Source: Balamuthia mandrillaris (taxonomy: Eukaryota; Discosea; Longamoebia; Balamuthiidae). Taken from it: DNA of 64,000 nucleotides. Below, piece after piece: positions 45,777 through 58,189 of this stretch (its first letter is position 1; each line of letters begins with the position of its first letter). The position numbers were made by a program, and so were the translations under genes. A model generated the notes under the pieces. That model ran no database searches. It had not been told where the DNA came from and saw only the letters and a list, made by a program, of their open reading frames with translations. The DNA is taken from positions 1 through 64,000 of the forward strand of contig JAVKOQ010000143.1 of the NCBI GenBank assembly GCA_031835245.1, given 5' to 3'.

Positions 45777-48205
45777 TCAAGGAATGTTCTCTTCTTTCTC
45801 TCCTTCTTCGTCATCGTTCTCCAAATCCATGCTCATCGTTATAATATCCAGCATGCCTGCAATGGTACTCTTGTCGCTCTTCTTAGAGCCATCAGGATTG
45901 CCACTTTTGTTCGGTGTGTTCTCGTCGCTAGGCAGCAATAGGCTGAACCGTGCTTGAATGATGTGTCTAAAGAAGCACCACCAGAAGCGACCCATGGATG
46001 GTGTGATACAAAAGGTGAGGAAGAGCAACAAACCCAAAGAGGAATAGCCGATGCTCCGCAATACCGCCAGAGGGTAGTTGTGCACTTGGGCAGGCAACGA
46101 GCAGTCTTTTTTCTTGATGGTGATGAGGCATTGATAGTAGTTAGAGTAGCCGTCTTCGATGGTGTCTTTGGCAGTGACCACGCGCAAGGAATAGGCAAAA
46201 ATGAAAGAGATAAGGGATAGGTAGACAAGGACGAAGAGGATGACGCGAAAGTAGGTCTCGCATGTCTTTCTCAGCTTATTCAGTTGACGGGCAAACCAAA
46301 GGAGGCGAACTAATGAAGATACGAAGAGGAGAGTTCCCACTAAAAGGATAATGCCCACTGGGATGGCCCAGAATGCCAAAAAGAAAGCGTCTGCTGAGCT
46401 TAAAGAACAACTGTTCATGTAGTACGTAAGTTTGGAATAATATAATGGAGAAAACATCGAAGAGAAACGGCGAAGAGAACTTACAAGGTACCGCCAGGAG
46501 CAAAATTAATTTCATCTCTCGCAGCGGGAATGAGCATAAGGAAAGCAGGAACAACCCATCCGCATACATGAAATATCACTTGAAGGCCCACGCTCCACAC
46601 TTTCTTTTTTGGCATCAGCTTGCTAAAGTACACCTTCAAGCAACTGTTAACACAAGAAAACAATGCGCAGAAAAAAAGAGCAATAAGAGGGCACCAGAAA
46701 CAAGTGCCAATGTAATGATACGCACAGAAAGGAACATGTTCAAGGCAACGATGCCCCACCACATGGTGCTCGACAAAAATCCAAACTGGATTAGCCATCC
46801 TTGGAACGTACACAACGGGGAATGCACCAACAAACTCTCTATGCGAAAGCTGAGGGAGAGCTGTTGGTTGGCAATGCGGCTGTCGGGCATGAGGTACTGC
46901 GTGTCGAAGCCACACCAGGTGTTGTTGTACCCAAAGAACGTGGGGAGGATCATGCCCACCGACTCTAGATGAGCAGCAATTGCTGTCATTCGGATGAGGT
47001 TCGATGGGAAGCGGCGCAGTTTGCTGTGCAGCGAGTAGGATAAGATGACAATCATGCTGCCTACCTGTTGTATAGTCAGATGCACAGAGGATGAGAAAAA
47101 GGGTTGAAGAAGAAAGAAAGAAGAACACAAACCCATGAAAGCCATCCGAACACAAGCTGCAAGGTTTTCACCGCGTCGTACTGGTCCTCCTTATATGCCG
47201 GCAGCGGGCAGACAAAAGCACAGTCGTTGGTGCCCTCCACGGTGGTTAACGGCGGTTCGCACACCAGAAAAGTTCCGTTGGCGGGCAGTTCGTTGCACTG
47301 AACTTCAAAAGCTCTCTTGGCCGCGGTGGATTGAACAGCATAATGAGCGGTTTGGTAGAGCGGCTCTCCGTTGGTGTCGTTCTCCAGGCAGGTCAGCGGG
47401 GCCTCGAAGCCCGGCGGAAAGTACAAACTGCCTCCCACATGAAGGCCAAAGCTTTCCACATATTCCGTGCATGCGTTCACTTTCAAATTGTGTATTGGTC
47501 TTTTGAGCCTTCCACAAATATTAAAAAAAGAGTAGGACTGAAGGAAGAGAGTACCGTATTCAAGGCAGGTGGACTTGCATGGTTGAACTGGAGCTTCTAG
47601 CTGAACCAAAGCTTCTGCAATATACGCTTCGTGGTGAGTTTGACGACAACAAAAAAGTTCCTTTGTTCTCCAAAATTGGTAGTGATGACGCCATGTTCGA
47701 AAGTCGTGATGTGACGACAACAAATATGACGTCATCACACCACCTTAAGAAGAGATCGAAGCAGAGATCAAAGAAAAAAAATAGAACAAACCATTGGCGG
47801 TTTTCACGCGAGCACAAGGGCGGAGGTGCGTCGCGCAGTTGAGCCGGACCCACATGTGGTTGCACCGGGAGGCCAGGGAGCCGTCGTAGCCCAGAGCGCC
47901 CACCAGGTTGATGGCATAGGCCACCGATTCTTCCAGAGCGGCCAGCGAGGCGTTCTTCGGAACGTAAATGTGAACGTCTGAACCTTTATTTTTCAAAGAC
48001 AGGTTGGTGTATTTAGTGCGCTTCTTCCTTCTGACACATAGAAAGCAGTGGAGAAAGAACCTTGCCACTCTTCAAACTGAGCACAAAAGGAAGGGATTTT
48101 ATCCCAGGGCTCACAAGTTTGGCCATCCGCATGAAAGCATAGCGTCCACCAGCAGAAGAGCAAAACAAGAACCAACCAAGACCTCCAGTGAATGTCCATC
48201 ATCAT
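45777..48205 (-). CDS. FSL-10, frizzled/smoothened-like 7TM receptor
   Basis: Minus-strand exons: 48205-48061, 47983-47792, 47614-47555, 47479-47133, 47064-46726, 46633-46485 and 46410-45777, giving 621 aa. The start region has three consecutive Met codons; I use the first. The CRD has QTCEPWDKIPSFC, CNHMWVRLNCATHLRPC and VQPCKSTCLEY. In the 7TM part GRFWW is followed by CFFRHIIQARF, so the usual R/K pattern is altered. CETYFRV replaces the near-invariant CGTYFRV after TM5. The tail is longer (DLENDDEEGEKEENIP). The most divergent of the intact minus-strand copies after FSL-12. Confidence 0.9.
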
Positions 48206-48604
48206 CGTAGCTCTGAAACAAAGTGTCGTTTGTCCTGATGTATTGTTTGGTTTTTTTCCTGGGGTTTTTTTTAAATCGTTCCTTGCTGACGATCCACAAG
48301 CAATAGAACGGTTAGCACTTTGAAGGGATGAAACCATCCTGATTTACCATTTTCGTCTGGACGTTGCTTTTTGTCAAAGAGTTTCATCTACAACTGCCCG
48401 TGTGATCTATCGCAAGGAGTTGTAGAAGGAGTTGTACAATCCCGATGGGCACGAGATGGAACGCATCGGAACAGTTTTGCCCGAGCAAACTGACAATCTT
48501 CCTTTTCCAGCCAGGTCATTTCCTTCCATGGAAAGGGAAATTCTCCTTTTTTTCAAATGGGGGGCTATTTACTGCTATGTTTTTTTTTTTTACACTGGGT
48601 TTTT
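48206..48604. other. Intergenic region FSL-10/FSL-11
   Basis: These 399 bp precede the FSL-10 start on the minus strand and follow the FSL-11 stop. No coding similarity seen. Confidence 0.4.
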
Positions 48605-49262
48605 TTAGGGAATGACTTCGGCTTCTCCGTCCGCCTCGTCGTCCATGCTCATGGTGATCATGTCGTGCGTTCTGGTTGTGCTCTTGGATTTCTTGCTCTT
48701 CTCGCCGCCGGTTTTGCCGCCGGTGCCTGGTGTCTTCTCGCTGGTGAACATGCTGCTGAACCTTCCCTGTCGGACTTTGTTGAAGAAGCGCCACCAGAAG
48801 CGACCCATGGAGGGACTGATGCAAAAGTTGAGGAACAAGAGCAAACCCAACGAGGAATAGCCGATGCTCCTCAACACCGCCAATCCAAAGTTGTGCACCT
48901 CCTCGGACAAGCTGCAGTCGGGTTGAAGTAGGACCAAACAGCGGTAGTATTCCGAGTAGCCGTCCTCGATGGTGTCTCTAGCGGTGAGCACTCGAAGAGA
49001 GTATGCAAAGATGAAGGTGATGAGGACGAGGTAGATGAGGATGAAGAGGATGACTCGGAAGTACGTCCCGCACGTCTTCTTCAGCTCCTTCAGTTGTCGT
49101 GCGAATTGGAAAAGCTGTACTAAGGAGGCCAAGAACAGGGCGGTGCCAACAAGAAGGATAATGCCGATAGGAATAGCCCAAAAGACCAAAAAGTAAACGT
49201 CCGCTGAATCTAACGAACAACTGCAAAAAGAACAGTTACAACACTCATGATAGTGAAAAAGC

Positions 49263-49303
<41 letters not shown>

Positions 49304-50938
49304 CATTGACAAACGTACAAAGTAGCACCAGGAGCGAAAGCAATTTCGTCAGCGGCAGCAGGAACGAGCATGAGGAAACAGGGAACGGCCCACCCACACA
49401 CGTGCAACACAATTTGAAGACCGTTGTTCCATGTTTTCGTGTTTGGTAACTTCTTGCCAAAGTAAACCTGATCATTTAACAGAAACAACTAAGTTAGCTG
49501 GGTGCAAATATTCCAACATAGAGAATAACTAGTATACAAAGAAATTAGAACAACGAGCGTACGGAGAGGAACATGTTAAAGGCAACAATGCCCCACCACA
49601 TGGTGCTGGACAAGAATCCCATCTGCACCAACCATCCTTGGAATGTGCACAATGGAGAATGCACCGCCAAATGTTCGAGCTGAAAGTAGACCGCAAAATC
49701 CTGATTTTCAATACCACTCTCTGGCATAAGATAGACGGTGTCAAAGCCGCACCAGGTGTTATGGTAGCCAAAGAACGTAGGGAGAATCATGCCCACCGAC
49801 TCGGCGTGGGCCGCCACTGCCGCCATCAGGATTAGGTTCGACGGAAATTTACGCAGTTTGTTGTGCAGCGTGTAAGATAGAATTACTACCAAGCTTCCTG
49901 CCTGAGCGGTGTTTAGTTGTTCTTGTTAGTGGTTGTTGTAACACAGCAACTGGAAAAATTAAGAAAACAACAAAAAAGAAAAGATAAAGATTACCCAAGA
50001 TAACCAGCTCAACACAAGCTGCAACCTCTTTATCGATTCGTACTGACCTTCCGTATATGACGGTAACGGGCATTCGAAGCCACAACTGTTGGAATCCTCC
50101 GCTGCTGTTAAAGGCGGTTCGCATACTAGTCGGGTTCCATTCTCCATCAATCGATTGCACTGGAGTGGATAGGATTTGTTGTTGAACAAGGCAGAGTAAT
50201 TAGAGGATTGGTAGAAGGGCTGTCCATCAGTGTCTACTTCTGTGCAGGTCAAAGGAGCAGCAAAACCAGGCGGATAGTAGAGAAAACCTCCAACTGGAAG
50301 CCCAGTGCTTTCTACATATTCTGTACAAGCGCTCGCTTTTTGAAATGATTAATCACCACTAAACGACTTGAAAAAGAGAGAGGGACTCACTGTATTCTAA
50401 ACAGGAATATAAGCAAGTTTTCACAGGAACGATGAGCTGCACATCTTCTCCTAAACGTTACAGATTCGTATGCAATGAATTCGGGAGCATTACAGCAAAG
50501 AAAGCGAAAATAACAAACCAGAATCCTTAACGCTAGCACATGGTCGCAAGTACGATCCACAGTTAAGTCTTACCCACATACGGTTACACCGAGAGGCAAT
50601 GGAGCCGTCGTCACCGATGGCACCCACCAAGTTGACTGCAAACGACACTGACTGTTGAAGAGTTTCCAGCGTGTAATTCTCCGGAACATAGATATGAACA
50701 TCAGGACCTATTTGGAGCAGCGAGCCAGAAGGAATTATAAAAGTTCAAATCATTATTGTTTGCCGGCACAGTTCAAAGAGCAGGGGTTACCTTGCCATTC
50801 TTCGAATTGAGCGCAGTAAGAAGGTACTCCGTTCCATTGTTGGCAAGTTTGGCCGCATACAAGAGTTCCTGCCAGCGAAACCGTGGCAACAGCAAGCCAT
50901 AACAGATACCAACGGCAGTAAACACGTTGACCGTTCAT
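48605..50938 (-). CDS. FSL-11, frizzled/smoothened-like 7TM receptor
   Basis: Minus-strand exons: 50938-50791, 50707-50519, 50450-50391, 50335-49995, 49901-49563, 49467-49319 and 49220-48605, giving 613 aa. I start at MNGQRVYCRWYLLWLAVATV, which opens the hydrophobic signal region; the in-frame upstream codon at 51067 would add a polar leader. The CRD has QTCQQWNGVPSYC, VPVKTCLYSCLEY and NSCGFECPLPSYTEGQYES. Intron 6 holds a GA repeat (49263-49297). The tail carries a Gly/Lys-rich insert (TGGKTGGEKSKKSKS) and ends EAEVIP. Confidence 0.91.
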
Positions 50939-52976
50939 TTCTTTCAAGTCGCTGTTGGCGTGTCGTGTTTGTGTGTTAGAAATAAAAAAACGAGAGGGGC
51001 GAGAAGAAACAATCAAACCGAATTCAATTCGGATTAAATGACCGGATGTATTCGCTTTTCGTTTCATTATTATGAACGGGATTATTACGTGTGAACGGAA
51101 CCCAGGAAAAACTTAGAAAGCACCACAGTTTGGTTACTTGGAGACCCAACAGCCTTCGGGAATTAAGACCGTGGCCAATGGAGAAAACACAAGGTCTCCT
51201 TTCCCACAGGCCAAAGGAAAACATAGACCCCCAGCAGCGCCGGTACTTTTGCTGCCTTGATGGCTGCTCCAACTGGCGCGGCTGTTTAGGCAGGCGCCCA
51301 GGCCTTTGAGCTCGTGGGAGGCCACTTTGCCGGCCAAGCCAGCGTCGTTGTTGTATAGGCCACTGGTGTCGCGGGCAAACTTGAAGAGAATCTTTCGAAC
51401 GATGTATCTGTCGGTTTAGGAGAAGCGAGAACAAAATGAGATAGCGAGGCGAGAAGCGAAGAAGCAGAGAAGAGACGAGAAGAGCAAACTTTTCGCCGCC
51501 AGCAATACCGCAACAGCAAAAAGGGTAAAAGAACAAATTGTAAGAGCAAAAAGACGAAAAGAATTGACGATGCTGCTTGGGTTGCCTTTTGGGTGACCCC
51601 TTCTTGCAATTCTCTCAAATCAGCTTTGTGTTGTCCAAAGCAACAGAAAGTTCACAGCTGGAAACAAGAACACAAGAGGCGTTACCTATTATTTTATTGC
51701 GCATTTCCACGGTTTGTTCTTGTGTAGGGTCTGTGTCAACGCCATCATTTGAACATTCCGCTTCTGTGTAGTAGTCTTCGTGAACTGGGGTATTCTTCTT
51801 CGCTTGTCGAGGCGTCGTCAACATTTCCCTCACGCAACTCGTCGTCCTGCAGCTCTTCGCTAACAACCACCGATGAACTTGCGTCATGCAAGAATTCATT
51901 CTCCTCTGCGTGTTCTTCGCAAGAGTTGTGACAGAGTGGCGACTGCCCGAGCAGTTTCGCTAGTACCATTGTGTTAGGTCGGTTTTACAGCAGAAAGAAA
52001 AGGGAGGAACGTACTCTTTGGGATATATGCCGAGCGGTGTCTGTGCCTTCAACTCTTCATGTTTCCTGTTCCTTCCAGGCTTGCGTCTCTTACGCTCGGT
52101 CCGGACCGAAGCAACGCAGCTGGTGTTTTTTGTCAGCCCATGCAAAAGAACGCAAAAAAAAAACCCAAAGAGAATGGATGGAACTGAAAAAATTTGGGGC
52201 GTTGGTTCGGAGGAGGTGCGAAAACCAGTTGTTGTGCTTCTTCATCCCCGTCCTGTCTGCTACTTTTTGTTATTTGCTGCTTTGTCCCACTACATTTTTT
52301 TTTCCCTCCTTACTGCTGTTTTTTTTTTTTTGCCGCATAGTTTGACGGCTGCTACCTTTTTCTTTGGCAATCATTTTGATTTTCCAGGAAAAAATTTTAG
52401 CAATATCAGGCGAAAGAAAAACCGAAAAGAAGAAAGACGCGATAACAAGTTGGTGGCGCAACCACCGGAGATCCCTGATTGCCCCAGTGCAGTACTTCTC
52501 TCTTCCTCACTTTCTTCCTTATTTTCCACGTATCTTCCTCCGTTTTGACTGGCAAGCTTTCGCTCTTTTCAACCCCCCCTCTTTCCCGTTTGGCCGCTCG
52601 TTTCCGCAAGCAGGTTCCTACACAACCATTCCGCCGTCCGCGTTCTCTCTTCTCCCTCGTTTTTACCTTTTTTTCCAGATTCCCGTATCCACGGCGGTGC
52701 AAAAGCGAAAATGTAGAGATTGCGAAATGCAAAAAAAGGTTTGTTTTACCTCATTCCGCACAGCGATCTCGAGATATCATTCTTACAACTGTCAACTCAA
52801 TTTTTTTTCTCATACAACTTTTTTTTACACTTTCAAAACAAGAAAAAAATAATGTAAAAAAAAAGAGAGAAAAACGATTTCTAACTCGGAAAGACATCCA
52901 AACCTTTTTCTTTTGTTTAAAGAGAGTAGCGAGCGAGCGAGCGGGAAGCACGCTTGGTGGGGGGGGGGGAAAAAAA
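50939..52976. other. Long intergenic region with an unresolved minus-strand exon
   Basis: About 2 kb without an FSL copy, the largest gap in the array. Promoters of FSL-11 (-) and FSL-12 (+) must lie at its ends. Homopolymer A/T runs are common from 52150 onwards. The only coding-like stretch is on the minus strand at 51280-51970. I found no repeat structure or mobile-element ends here. Confidence 0.45.
51282..51969 (-). pseudogene. Possible minus-strand gene remnant of unknown family
   Basis: An exon ending at about 51282-51407 begins after a good acceptor (GACAG) and reads RYIVRKILFKFARDTSGLY, then GKVASHELKGLGACLNS, which looks like real protein. Upstream, an acidic frame starting MVLAKLLGQSPLCHNSCEEH (51969) runs to a stop near 51745, while a neighbouring frame continues to a consensus donor at about 51684. 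The pieces do not join in one frame without an extra break or unseen intron, and the downstream part turns non-coding. No family is assigned. Confidence 0.3.
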
Positions 52977-55601
52977 ATGAGACGGCCCCACTTGGGCCGG
53001 TTGTCATTGTTGCTGATGCTGTGGCTCTGCTTGACCATGAATCCCTCCCATGATCACCCGTCCTGCGCTGTGGCTCAATCGTGCGAGGCATGGGACCGGC
53101 AGCCTTCCTTCTGCGCCCAATTTGACTCCTGGAAAGGTTGTTCCCTCTATCGCCTTCTCTTCCGTTCCTCCTTTACGTGGACGTGGCAAGAGCCTCATTT
53201 TCTTTTATATTTTTTTCCCTCTTAAAACTATCCAACAAAGGCCCCAATGTTTTCATTTTTGTTCCGGAGAACCAAACCTTGGACTACCTGAAGGAACGAG
53301 TGGCGGCCAAGGTCAACTTTGTGGGCATCTTTGGGGAGGACGGCTCACTGGCCTCCCGGTGCAACCGCTTTTGGGCTCGTTTGACCTGTGCCACCTACTT
53401 GCGCCCCTGCGTGAGCGTGCCTGGAGAGGAGGGTATGTTTCTCTCCCCAGCTCACCACAAACACAGCCACAACACATGAAACCAAAAAATAAAAAACCAC
53501 ACCAGAACACGCCAACAAAACCCAACAAACAACATACGCAAACAATCGGATGGGAGATGCTGAATGCACGTTTGGTTTTTTTCAAACGTATAAACCACAG
53601 GTCAAGAACAAGTGCTCACCGAACCTGTTCAGCCTTGTCAGTCTTCTTGTTTCGAATATGGTACCAGCACCTTTTTTTTTGGCTCCGATTCTTATTCTTA
53701 TTCGCTTTCACTAAAACGAACCCTTTGTTTTTTTAAAATGTTTACAACAATCCCGCCCGAACACTATCCAATATTTATTTATAGACAAGCTTTGTAGAGA
53801 GCACTTGGAGAGGCTGGGTGTGCCTTTTGGTAAGGGATTATACTTCCCTCCCGGATATTCCGCTCCTCTTACCTGCCAAGAGAAGGAGACCAATGGCCAA
53901 GCCTTTTACCAATCCGCCAGCTATGCCGTTTCCAGCAACGAAACGGAAACCTATAACGTCACGTGTAACGTCGCAGATCCTAACGGAACCGCATTTCTAA
54001 TCTGCGAAGAACCTCTCAAAACAGTGGAAAGCAGCGGATGTGGGTTCACTTGTCCTCTTCCCTCGTACACCGAAGGACAGTACGACGCCATCAAAGACTT
54101 GCAATCAACGCTTGCTTGGTTTTCTTGGGTGCGTTACTCTTTTGTTTTGGTGGTGGTTGTCTTTCGTAGTTGCTTTCCTTCTTGTCATTTCTCGCAATAG
54201 TTCTTCAAGAATAATCAAACAAACAACCACGTACCTGAGCAAATAGGGAGGAAGCCTGGTGGTCATATTATCTTACTCGTTACACAGCACACTGCGACAT
54301 TTCCCAGCGAACCTTATACTAATGACGGCAGTGGCTGCTCACATCCAGTCAGTGGGCATGATCCTCCCCACATTCGTTGGCTACCACAACACCTGGTGCG
54401 GCTTCGACACGACCTACGTCACGCCTGAAGCTTACCTCAGGCCAGCTAGCAGTAACACGGAAGAGGGAATATTTGGTCTTCACTTTCACCTTTCAAAGTT
54501 GAGGGTGCAATCAGGGCTATGCACATTCCAAGGATGGTTGGTGCAAATGGGATTCTTGTCGAGTACCATGTGGTGGGGCATCGTTGCCTTTAACATGTTC
54601 CTCTCTGTATGTATTTACGTTGATTCTGAGTTGTTTAAACGATTTTGACTATAATTTATTTCCAGGTGTTCCTTGGAAGGAAGTTACCAAACACGAAGAG
54701 ATGGAACCTTGCTCTTCAAGTGGTGTTTCATGTCTGCGGATGGGTTGTCCCTTGTTTTCTCATGATTATTCCTGCCGCTGCCGAAGCGATTTCATTTGGT
54801 CCTGGCAGCACCTTGTAAGTTCCATGCTTTATGCTTTGGTTCCTCTTGTTCTGTTGTCTTGTGTTGTCTTATGTTGATGTTGTTGTTGTCCTTCTCCTTC
54901 TTCTGCTCCTCCTTCTTCTTCCAAGCAGAACGAAACAACATCTTATTAACATTACATGTGTATTTAGTTGTTCGTTGGATTCCGCAGGTATTTTCTTTTT
55001 GCTATTTTGGGCTCTTCCGGTGGGCATTATCCTTGTCGTTGGCACCCTCCTTTTTGTGACTTCGTTGACTCGTCTTCTCCGCTTCGCTTATCAACTTCAC
55101 GAACTCAGAAAAGCGTGCGGAACGTACTTTCGCGTGGTACTTTTCATCCTCATCTACTTTGTTCTTATAACGTTCATCTTCGCCTACTCCTTGCGGGTAG
55201 TCTCCGCCAAAGATTCCATCGAAGAAGGCTATGCCCACTACTATGTCTGCTTGATCAGACGCTTTGACAATTGCACCCTGTCGGACGGCGTGCACAATTA
55301 CCCTCTGGCGGTGTTGCGGAGCATCGGCTATTCCTCTTTGGGTTTGTTGCTCTTCCTCACCTTTTGTATCACTCCAGCAATGGGTCGCTTTTGGTGGCGC
55401 TTCTTCGACAACTTGCGACAAGGCCGCTTCACCGACTTGTTAACCAGCGACAAGACGCAGAGCATCAATAACAGCGGTAAAAATAATTACAAAACTGCTT
55501 CGCGCAACAGCAACAACAACAATATCAGCAGCACTACAGTAATGCCACCGGAGGTGGCGATGGAGAGCGTGGTTGATGAAGAAGACCAAAGCAATACTTG
55601 A
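52977..55601 (+). CDS. FSL-12, divergent frizzled/smoothened-like 7TM receptor
   Basis: Exons: 52977-53136, 53241-53432, 53601-53660, 53785-54128, 54247-54606, 54666-54814 and 54968-55601, giving 632 aa. The CRD has QSCEAWDRQPSFC, CNRFWARLTCATYLRPC, VQPCQSSCFEY and GCGFTCPLPSYTEGQYDA. Exon 5 is 360 bp, an in-frame 21-bp gain that lengthens the extracellular loop after GFDTTYVTPEA. Unlike the other copies, the tail is Asn/Ser-rich (NSGKNNYKTASRNSNNNN) and ends DEEDQSNT with no MITMS block or terminal IP. It is probably the most diverged complete paralogue in the window. Confidence 0.91.
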
Positions 55602-55719
55602 ACGTGTTTCTTTTCTCCGTCACTTTTCTGCGCTTCATCTGTATATACCGACCTAACAAAATTACTATACTATTTATTTGCAAACAACTACACATAAACA
55701 AGCAAAAAAAATGTAGAAT

Positions 55720-56215
55720 TCAAGGAACAACTTCCTCTCTATCTTCATCTTCATCCACCTTCGTTGTTATCACCATCATTGTTCTTTCTTTCTTCTCTTT
55801 GTATTTCCAGGAGAATTGCAGGAGTTTGGTGTCTGCTTCGCGGGAAAGATGCTGCTGAATCGGCCCTGTCTGAGGTGTTGGAAGAAGTGCCACCAGAAGC
55901 GACCCATTGCTGGAGTGATACAAGCAACGATAGTACTGGATGAAGATGAAGGGGATGACGAGGAAGTACGTCCCGCACAGCTTCTTCAATTCCGTCAGTT
56001 GAGGAGCAAATTGCACGAGACGAACTACGGAGGCTGCAAAGAAGATTGTTCCCACTAATAGAATGATGCCAATGGGAACGGCCCAAAACACCAGGAAGTA
56101 CACTTCCGTCGAGTCCAACGAACAACTGCACATCAATTCGCCTTCCATCCCAAGGTTCGCAGGTTTGGCCGTCGGATTGAAGGGACAAAAGGTGCAGGCA
56201 CAGCAAGGCGCCCAC
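55720..56215 (-). pseudogene. FSL-13 relic: part of exon 1 joined to a gutted exon 7
   Basis: On the minus strand a partial exon 1 (about 56215-56142: GQTCEPWDG after a hydrophobic leader) runs straight into the last bases of an intron 6 acceptor (GTGCAG) and exon 7 (from about 56126: CSLDSTEVYFLVFWAVPIG). Exons 2-6 are gone. Within exon 7 the stretch from TM6 to TM7 is also deleted (YFLVIPFIFI joins YYRC, then the post-TM7 GRFWW region follows in another frame), yet the terminal EEVVP remains. At least two internal deletions therefore separate it from a working gene. Confidence 0.85.
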
Positions 56216-56721
56216 GGCATTCCTATTGTTTGGTCATGTGCCAACAAAGCGAACGTGCCCTCCTCTCCTCCGCCTTTGCAATCTCAAGATGGTGGCCCGC
56301 GCCCCAATCCCAAATCCACGCACACGAAGAAAAGGCAGGGGTGGCCAAGTGCAAGATCGATCGCAACCGCCGCTCGTGCTTCCTAAAAACGGAGCCAAAA
56401 CTGGGGGAATTTCACTCATGTTTCCGTTTGGATGAAAGCACAAAGAAAGGGGTTGTAGCTGGCGTCATCAACAAAAATTGCGGTGGTACAATCTTCCGCG
56501 AAATCTCAGATTCATTACCAAATCTGGGGTTCATTTATCTGACGAGATCGATCGAGCCTTTTAAAATTGTCAATCATCATCATGACGACCCGATTTATGT
56601 AGGTTATGGTTTTTATTTTTTATTATTTTAAAAAAAGAAAGCAGCGGTGATTGTATATGAACACGCTAAAAGAAAAACACAAAATACAAAAATGGTTGCC
56701 CTCCACGTTCAGCGATAGGCG
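56216..56721. other. Intergenic region FSL-13/FSL-14
   Basis: An open plus-strand frame (56230-56631) exists but has no recognisable domain, start context or family support. Otherwise nothing seen. Confidence 0.4.
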
Positions 56722-57602
56722 TTAGGGAATGACTTCGTTGGCGTCATCCTCATCATCCACGCTCATGGTGATCATGTCATGAGTGCCGGTTGTCTTGCTC
56801 TTCTTCCCTGTGCCAGGGGACTTGCCGGTGTCGCTGGTGAACATGCTGCTGAAGCGGCCCTGTCCCAGGTGTTGGAAGAAGCGCCACCAGAAGCGACCCA
56901 TGGAGGGACTGATGCAAAAGTTGAAGATCAGCAGCAAGCCCAAAGAGGAATAGCCGATGCTTCGCAACACTGCCAATCCGTAGTTGTGCACGGATGCAGA
57001 CAAAGAACAGTCTCCTGGTGTGATGACGAGGCATCGATAGAAGGCAGAGTATCCGTCTTCGATGGTGTCTTTGGCAGATACCACGCGAAGAGAATAAGCA
57101 AAGATGAAGGTGATGAGGACGAGGTAGATGAGGATGTAGAGGATGACGCGGAAGTACGTCCCACACGTCTTCTTCAGCTCCTTCAGCTGACGAGCGAACT
57201 GCATGAGGCGAAACAAGGAGGCTAGAAAGAGGAGAGTGCCAACCAACAGAATGATGCCAATGGGGATTGCCCAGAATACCAAGAAGTACACATCCGCCGA
57301 ATCCAAAGCACAACTATAGAAATAGTTTTATAATTAGACGCTTCATGAGTGCGAAGAGAAAGAAACGAACAAAGTTGCTCTAGGTGCGAAAGAAATCTGT
57401 CCAGCAGCGGCGGGAATGAGCATGAGGATAGTGGGAACAGCCCAGCCGCACACGTGTAATACAATTTGCAGACCCACGGTCCATGCCTTAGATGTTGGTA
57501 GCTTGTTTCCAAAGTAAACCTTGACAGGTAAGAGATTGGATGTTAGATGAGAGGTAACGAGGTGCATAAACGAAATAGAGACGTACGGAGAGGAACATGT
57601 TG
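56722..57602 (-). pseudogene. FSL-14 fragment: exons 6-7 plus 16 nt of exon 5
   Basis: Minus-strand exon 7 (57313-56722) and exon 6 (57519-57371, 149 bp) are intact with splice sites, and the tail ends DDANEVIP. Of exon 5 only the last 16 nt (57602-57587, coding the end of FNMFLS plus a normal GTACGT donor) remain. At 57602 the sequence switches directly to the other strand's FSL-15 exon 5. There is therefore no CRD or TM1-TM3. Confidence 0.88.
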
Positions 57603-58189
57603 TCCAGCACCATGTGGTGGGGCATCATCGCCTTCAACATGTTCCTCTCGGTGTGTTTCTCCTCTGCGTTTTCTTGTCATGCTTCTTGTTGATTGGCGCT
57701 CTCCTGTTCTTGGTTCGGCTTGTGCAGTTCGCCCGCCAAATGAAAGAGCTTTAAAAGACCTTCAATACGTACTTGCGAGTGGTCATCTTCATCCTCATCT
57801 ACTTGAGTCTCACCACGTTCATCTTCGCGTATTCTTTGCGAGTGGTCTCTGCAAAAGATACTATTGAAGAGGGTTATTCCGACTCCTACAGATCTGCTTG
57901 CTTGTTGTCAGCAGAAGTGCACCATTACGGACTGGCAGTGTTGCGGAGCATTGGGTACTCTTCCCTGGGCTTGCTGCTGTTCTTCAACTTTTGCATCAGC
58001 CCCTCAACAGGCAAGTTTTGGTGGAACTTCTTCAAGCACCTCATGCAAGGAAGGTTCAGCAGCATCTTCACAAGCGACAAGACTTCAAACCCTGGCAAGT
58101 CTCCGAGCAAGAACAAAAAGAGCAAGTCAACTGGCACAAAAGAAATGATGACTGTAAGCGTGGATGAAGATGATGAAGTAGTTCCTTGA
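57601..58189 (+). pseudogene. FSL-15 fragment: end of exon 5 and most of exon 7
   Basis: The final 50 nt of an exon 5 (57601-57650, SSTMWWGIIAFNMFLS) are followed by a donor-like GTGTGT. Then, without any exon 6, comes an exon 7 that begins partway into TM5 (about 57690, LLIGALLFL). A stop codon interrupts it after RQMKEL (TAA at about 57752). From 57773 the frame is open through TM6, TM7, SPSTGKFWWNFFKHLMQGRF and the tail DEDDEVVP. It is a relic with truncation, exon loss and a nonsense change. Its 3' end is closely related to FSL-17. Confidence 0.87.

Noticed and set aside
56230-56631. 133-aa plus-strand ORF between FSL-13 and FSL-14
   Set aside because: No recognisable domain, no homology to any repeated family here, poor composition; listed only as intergenic.
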